Shown here: one piece after another, positions 6,668-9,876 of the stretch
How positions within the stretch are numbered: the stretch's first letter is position 1
How the letters are laid out: the number at the start of each line of letters is the position of its first letter
The notes under the pieces: model-generated
The model's database searches: none
What the model was told of the DNA's origin: nothing
Seen by the model: the letters and a program-made list of their open reading frames with translations, nothing else
Translations under genes and position numbers: made by a program
Source of the DNA: Odoribacteraceae bacterium
GTDB lineage: Bacteria > Bacteroidota > Bacteroidia > Bacteroidales > Marinifilaceae
DNA: 9,876 nucleotides
Direction: 5' to 3'
Assembly: GCA_031259905.1 (NCBI GenBank)
Contig: JAIRKS010000150.1
Coordinates: 1-9,876 of the forward strand

Positions 6668-8758
6668 TTTCACCCTGACTTGCAGCGCGAGATCGAAGAG
6701 CTTGTTGTCATCGACGCGCGAGAGAGAAGAACCGATCGAGGTGCGATCGGGATAGTAGACGACGCCTCCCTTCGCGTAAAAGGTGACGGAACGAAACGGT
6801 TTCCAGTTCACGTTAATGTAAGAGCGGTATCCCCTGTAGTAATAGGCGGGAAAGGAGTAGCCGTGGAGGACATTGTTCTCGTAGACGTAAACGCGGGCGT
6901 TGTACGATTCGATGTCGAAATACGCCAGGCGGAATTGCGTCTTCAGCCGGGGCTTCTCGAAAGTAAGGATCAGGTCATGGTAAACGAGAAAACCGGACTC
7001 CGGGAGGCTTCCCTTGACGTGGCGAATGTAATCGAAACGGGTACGCGACTCGACGAGGGGAAGGGATCCCCGCCACGCGTATTGCAGGCGATATTCCCGG
7101 CGCGCGCGCGGGATCGTCCGCGTCACCTGGTCGACGCGCACGTCCTCCGGCTTGTTCTCGAGTTTCAGGCGCGCGGACCACTCGCCGCACGGGCGCAGGT
7201 AGACGATCTCGCACGTCATCTCCCGCCCGCTTCCCGGCGCGGTGGCCCGGTACCTGGGGGAAAAATAGCGAAACCAGTCGTGATAGAAATTTACCTTGAG
7301 ATCCCGCGCGGGAGTCGCCTCGACGCCGACGTATACTCCCTCCTCGTTGGACGTGTTGGAATACTCGCCGAAACCGTTGCTGTAATACGAGGTGTATCGT
7401 TTGTCGTAGCGCCGGTAGATGACGGCCAGGGCGAGCGAGCTGAACCCGCTGTAACGAATCCCGTTGACGGTGGCGAGCGAGCGATTGTCACTAACGGCAG
7501 TCTCGCCAAAGAAATAAAAGCCGGCGAAACCGCTCTTGTAGTCGATGCCGGCGAGAAAACGACGGCGGCCGCTATCGTTATAGCGCTGGTACTCCCGCTC
7601 GCCCACCTTCAGTTGCGGAGAAAAATTGTAGTAAAGCGCGTGAGTCCCCACCCGGAAAAGGGCGTGATTGTAATTTACCGAAACGCCGCCGGCCATCTCT
7701 TTCAACGCGTGCTTCCTCCGGATTTCGGGGAGATCGCGATGGTAACCGCTCTCGTCAATCGTCGCGCCCCACGCGTTTTCCGGCTCCAGCGTGTCGCGTT
7801 CGACGACGCGCGCGTCCATCCGCTTGGACGACCAAAAGAGAGTCGTCGTCAGCCCGTCGAGCGGACGCGTGACGACGGCTATCCCGCGCGCGAAACAGTT
7901 CTCGTCCGCGGACGTGTAAGGGATAACGCCGCGCGCCGCTTTCTCGTTACCAAGAGCCGCCAGCGACTTGCCCCGCGCGAAACCGTTCCACGCGACCAGC
8001 CCCTGGCCAAGTTGCAACCTGTAGTCGCCAACGATCACCCGCTCCACGACGCGTGATACCCGTGCCGCCGCGTGCGCGGAAAGGAAATCGAAACCCGTCC
8101 CCTGGTGGCGGGAGAAGTAACCCTCCCCGGCGTCATTCTCTAACGTGATCCCTGCCTGAAACGAGCCGCCATCTACCTTGTACTTCAACAGCGTCCCCCA
8201 CGCCGGCCCCTGGAAACGGTTCTCCACGTGCTTTTGATACTCGCTCTCTTCCAGGAAAGCATCCCGGTCATATCGCTTGTACCCCGCCTGTAACGGCCGG
8301 GTAGCACGGGCACGGGCAAGAATTTCGCGCGTGACGCGACGGCGCGTCACGGGCCATTCTCCCGGCGCCGGCGGCGTGATCTCGATGAACGGCAGGATGC
8401 TCTCCAACTCCCGGCGACCGATGCCGGTCACCAGCAACAACTCGCTCGCGTGCCGGAATTCACCGGTACGTTCCCTGAATCTTATAATATTGTCAATTTG
8501 GCTGTCCGACAGGAACACCAGCTGTTTTAACTCCTCGAACGTCGCCCTGTTGAGCGGCAAGGGATGCGCGGCGAGATGAAGCAACATGCTCGTGATCTCC
8601 TCGTAATCCTCCCGCGCCGTCGAGAGTTCGTTCTCTTCCAGTAACCGTTCTATATCCGGGATCTCCTGCGCCACCGCCCCGACGGGCAGCAGGACAAACA
8701 CGACAAACACGATAACCCGCGAAAACAGTCCGGGCATTCCCCGCTTGCTAAAACACAT
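6662..8758 (-). CDS. Secreted helix-hairpin-helix protein with predicted outer-membrane barrel
   Basis: This is a protein of about 698 residues whose function I do not know. It starts with a signal peptide (hydrophobic core VIVFVVFVLLPVGAVAQ, likely cleaved near AVAQ at 28-31). Residues about 69-128 form a tandem helix-hairpin-helix unit of ComEA type (PLNRATFEELKQLVFLSD, then ASELLLVTGIGRRELESI), a fold that often binds DNA but can also be a protein-protein module. The rest, from about 150 to the end, is rich in alternating aromatic and polar strands and ends in LALQVRVKL, suggesting an outer-membrane beta-barrel. Similar HhH proteins occur widely in Bacteroidota. The ATG at 8758 overlaps the upstream DUF59 stop by 11 nt. 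An ATG at 8737 would also leave a good signal peptide (691 residues), and a TTG at 8761 is less likely. DNA uptake, envelope assembly or another surface role are all speculative. Confidence 0.82.
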   Translation of the reverse strand: MCFSKRGMPGLFSRVIVFVVFVLLPVGAVAQEIPDIERLLEENELSTAREDYEEITSMLLHLAAHPLPLNRATFEELKQLVFLSDSQIDNIIRFRERTGEFRHASELLLVTGIGRRELESILPFIEITPPAPGEWPVTRRRVTREILARARATRPLQAGYKRYDRDAFLEESEYQKHVENRFQGPAWGTLLKYKVDGGSFQAGITLENDAGEGYFSRHQGTGFDFLSAHAAARVSRVVERVIVGDYRLQLGQGLVAWNGFARGKSLAALGNEKAARGVIPYTSADENCFARGIAVVTRPLDGLTTTLFWSSKRMDARVVERDTLEPENAWGATIDESGYHRDLPEIRRKHALKEMAGGVSVNYNHALFRVGTHALYYNFSPQLKVGEREYQRYNDSGRRRFLAGIDYKSGFAGFYFFGETAVSDNRSLATVNGIRYSGFSSLALAVIYRRYDKRYTSYYSNGFGEYSNTSNEEGVYVGVEATPARDLKVNFYHDWFRYFSPRYRATAPGSGREMTCEIVYLRPCGEWSARLKLENKPEDVRVDQVTRTIPRARREYRLQYAWRGSLPLVESRTRFDYIRHVKGSLPESGFLVYHDLILTFEKPRLKTQFRLAYFDIESYNARVYVYENNVLHGYSFPAYYYRGYRSYINVNWKPFRSVTFYAKGGVVYYPDRTSIGSSLSRVDDNKLFDLALQVRVKL

Positions 8759-9065
8759 CAAACCCCAGCTCTAATTTGGCCACCTCGCTCATCCTTTCCG
8801 GTCCCCACGGCGGGTCGAAAACGAGATTCACGGTCACGCGCTCGATCCCCTCCACGCGTGCCGCCGCGTCGTGCACCTCCTGCACGATCTCGTCGGCGAT
8901 CGGGCAACCGGGAGCCGTGAGCGTCATCGTGATGATTACCTCCCCCTCGCGAGGGAACGCGATCGCGTAAACAAGCCCCAAATCCCATACATTTACCGGG
9001 ATCTCCGGGTCGTGGACGGTCATCAATTGTTCGATAACCAGCTCTTCTTGCAGGCTTTTTCCCAT
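8748..9065 (-). CDS. DUF59/MIP18-family metal-sulfur cluster assembly factor
   Basis: This small cytoplasmic protein (105 residues) belongs to the family that includes SufT and PaaD and helps mature iron-sulfur proteins. Diagnostic features are DPEIPVNVWDLGLVY (19-33), the MTLTAPGCP stretch with the conserved Cys at 54, the DPPWGPERMSE motif (84-94) and the KLELGF ending (97-102). Length is normal for the single-domain form. ATG at 9065 gives MGKSLQEELVIEQL and lies 3 nt after the sufE stop; its own stop is overlapped by the HhH gene start. Adjacency to sufE supports a role in Fe-S biogenesis. I leave the symbol blank because the exact subfamily (SufT or another DUF59 member) cannot be decided by eye. 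Confidence 0.93.
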   Translation of the reverse strand: MGKSLQEELVIEQLMTVHDPEIPVNVWDLGLVYAIAFPREGEVIITMTLTAPGCPIADEIVQEVHDAAARVEGIERVTVNLVFDPPWGPERMSEVAKLELGFDVF

Positions 9066-9068
9066 CTC

Positions 9069-9485
9069 CTAACGATTAAGGGCGATCGCGTAATACTTGA
9101 TTTGCTTGATCATCGACAGCAGGCCGTTCGAACGCACCGGCGTGAGGTGTTGTCGCAAGCCGATCGTGTCGAGGAATTCCAGGTTGGCCTCCACGATATC
9201 CCCTGGCAATTGTCCCGAAAAGACGCGTACCAGCAGGGCGACGAGACCTCTCGTGATGATCGCGTCGCTATCCGCCTGGAAGTAAAGACGACCTTCCCGC
9301 GATTCGGCGTGGAGCCACACGCGCGACTGGCATCCTTTAATCAGGTTCTCATCGGTCTTGTATTGTTCTTCCATCACCCCTGTCGCCGCGCTGAGTTCGA
9401 CGAGATAGGAGTACTTGTCCATCCAGTCGTCGTACGCGGAGAATTCGTTAATGATCTCTTTTTCTATTTCTTCTATTGTCTTCAT
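9069..9485 (-). CDS. sufE: SufE-family cysteine desulfurase sulfur acceptor
   Basis: SufE accepts persulfide sulfur from the cysteine desulfurase SufS and passes it to the SufBCD scaffold in cytoplasmic iron-sulfur cluster assembly. The protein is 138 residues, a normal family length. It shows the catalytic loop LIKGCQSRVWL with the reactive Cys at 52, the opening YSYLVELSAATG, DSDAIITRGLVALLVRVFSGQ in the middle, and LTPVRSNGLLSMIKQIK near the end, all typical of SufE. I chose the ATG at 9485 (MKTIEEIEKEIINEF), preceded by an A-rich leader. The frame is open to 9527 but the extra 14 residues are not expected in the family. It heads the run sufE, DUF59 factor, HhH/barrel gene; no SufS or SufBCD gene is in the window. 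Confidence 0.94.
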   Translation of the reverse strand: MKTIEEIEKEIINEFSAYDDWMDKYSYLVELSAATGVMEEQYKTDENLIKGCQSRVWLHAESREGRLYFQADSDAIITRGLVALLVRVFSGQLPGDIVEANLEFLDTIGLRQHLTPVRSNGLLSMIKQIKYYAIALNR

Positions 9486-9638
9486 GCGTCTCGTTATTTT
9501 CCTCGCGAATATAGCGCTTTCCATCATATTCCCGCCTCCCTTACCGGGAGCAGCGGGGCAAACGCGCCTTCATGTTGCCGGGGTTTTTCAGGAAATAACC
9601 GGTACCCGCCGCCACGCGATTGACTGCCGGCATTGCTT
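9486..9638. other. Gene-free region between sufE and the right-hand repeat array
   Basis: No supported gene is seen here. It holds the probable sufE promoter area and a small inverted repeat (CTCCC at 9536-9540, GGGAG at 9546-9550, 5-nt loop). The sequence then grades into the degenerate edge of the 21-bp repeat array. The open minus-strand frames crossing it come from the array and lack a recognisable protein. Confidence 0.5.
9506..9513 (-). promoter_or_regulatory. Possible -7 element for the sufE operon
   Basis: On the minus strand TATATTCG matches TAnnTTTG at five of six defined positions and lies about 20 nt before the sufE ATG, followed by an A-rich leader. No good -33 TTTG is present at the expected distance, so the prediction is weak. 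It would fit a single promoter driving sufE, the DUF59 gene and the HhH gene. Confidence 0.25.
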
Positions 9639-9680
9639 TGTCCACGCTGGACGGAGCAATGTCCAACTTGGACGGAGGTT
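9639..9680. repeat. Two divergent 21-bp palindromic units at the array edge
   Basis: Units 9639-9659 and 9660-9680 are 21 nt each and share TGTCCA...TGGACGGAG. Each holds a near-perfect palindrome: GTCCACGCTGGAC (9640-9652, centre 9646) and GTCCAACTTGGAC (9661-9673, centre 9667). They are in phase with the 42-bp array that follows, which suggests that the array grew from, or decays into, a basic 21-bp unit. Confidence 0.7.
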
Positions 9681-9876
9681 TTGTCTCGAGACAGAGGGGC
9701 ATTGCAAGTTTGCAAAACGGTTCTGTCTCGAGACAGAGGGGCATTGCAAGTTTGCAAAGTGGTTTTGTCTCGAAGCAGAGGGGCATTGCAAGTTTGCAAA
9801 GTGGTTTTGTCTCGAAGCAAAGGGGCATTGCAAGTTTGCAAAGTGGTTTTGTCTCGAAGCAAAGGGGCATTGCAAG
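9677..9876. repeat. 42-bp tandem repeat array, five copies, last cut by the window end
   Basis: Copies begin at 9677, 9719, 9761, 9803 and 9845; the fifth is incomplete at the window edge. Each consists of two 21-nt halves, one around GTCTCGAGAC or GTCTCGAAGC and one around TTGCAAGTTTGCAA. The first two copies carry the 10-bp palindrome GTCTCGAGAC (9683-9692, 9725-9734), and the later ones carry GTCTCGAAGC, so the array has two subtypes. TTGCAAGTTTGCAA is near-palindromic in every complete copy. Spacing is uniform with no variable spacers. All six reading frames of the 42-nt unit lack stops, so openness is not evidence of coding. Confidence 0.9.

Noticed and set aside
6680..8056. Long plus-strand open frame (458 residues) within the HhH gene
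   Set aside because: It is antisense to the HhH/barrel gene, which has a signal peptide, domain order and operon context; the plus frame has no recognisable motif.
9486..9527. Longer sufE start at 9527
   Set aside because: The 14 extra residues are not expected in SufE proteins, and the A-rich sequence before 9485 looks like a leader.
9524..9862. Repeat-peptide protein gene on the minus strand
   Set aside because: All six frames of the repeat unit lack stops, there is no recognisable domain outside the repeat, and the start lies within repeat DNA near the window edge. The open frame follows from the 21-nt period.
9639..9876. CRISPR array
   Set aside because: The units are contiguous 42-bp tandem copies with no variable spacers, and no cas gene is present.

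Overview
The window looks like a chromosomal segment of a GC-rich member of the Bacteroidota, probably Bacteroidales. The evidence is protein style: the UvrA sequence type, a response regulator with the VDNFDF stretch, a SufE/DUF59 pair, and a helix-hairpin-helix plus predicted outer-membrane-barrel protein of a kind I associate with this phylum. Start regions also lack clear Shine-Dalgarno sequences and tend to be A-rich. I cannot name the genus. No tRNA, rRNA, CRISPR array, transposase or phage gene is visible.

Layout. Bases 1-397 hold no gene. They contain a 155-bp element (41-195) with 28-bp inverted ends and three internal 41-bp repeats, then a very GC-rich stretch leading to uvrA. Four genes follow on the plus strand: uvrA (398-3214), a POT-type MFS transporter with a GTG start 11 nt downstream (3226-4641), and, after a 74-nt gap with a GC-rich palindrome, an OmpR-family response regulator (4716-5393) whose stop overlaps the start of its sensor kinase (5390-6667). 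Three genes on the minus strand converge on these. They are transcribed in the order sufE (9485-9069), a DUF59/MIP18-type Fe-S assembly factor (9065-8748) and a large secreted HhH/barrel protein (8758-6662), and the spacing is tight enough for one operon. The convergent kinase and HhH genes end inside the same TTATAA. Bases 9486-9876 hold no supported gene. Their distal part is a tandem array built from a 21-bp periodicity (42-bp higher-order unit) that carries a palindrome about every 21 bp and runs off the window.

How the genes work together. UvrA is DNA damage recognition in nucleotide excision repair. The transporter probably imports small peptides with protons. The two-component pair is a classical membrane sensor and transcription factor whose signal and targets cannot be read here; the nearby transporter is a possible but unproven target. 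SufE and the DUF59 protein both belong to iron-sulfur cluster biogenesis. The HhH/barrel protein shares their operon, but its function is unknown.

No clearly new multi-gene system is visible. The most unusual signals are the two structured repeat blocks at the two ends, in which dyad symmetry is kept while the sequence changes, and the unexplained HhH/barrel protein attached to Fe-S genes.
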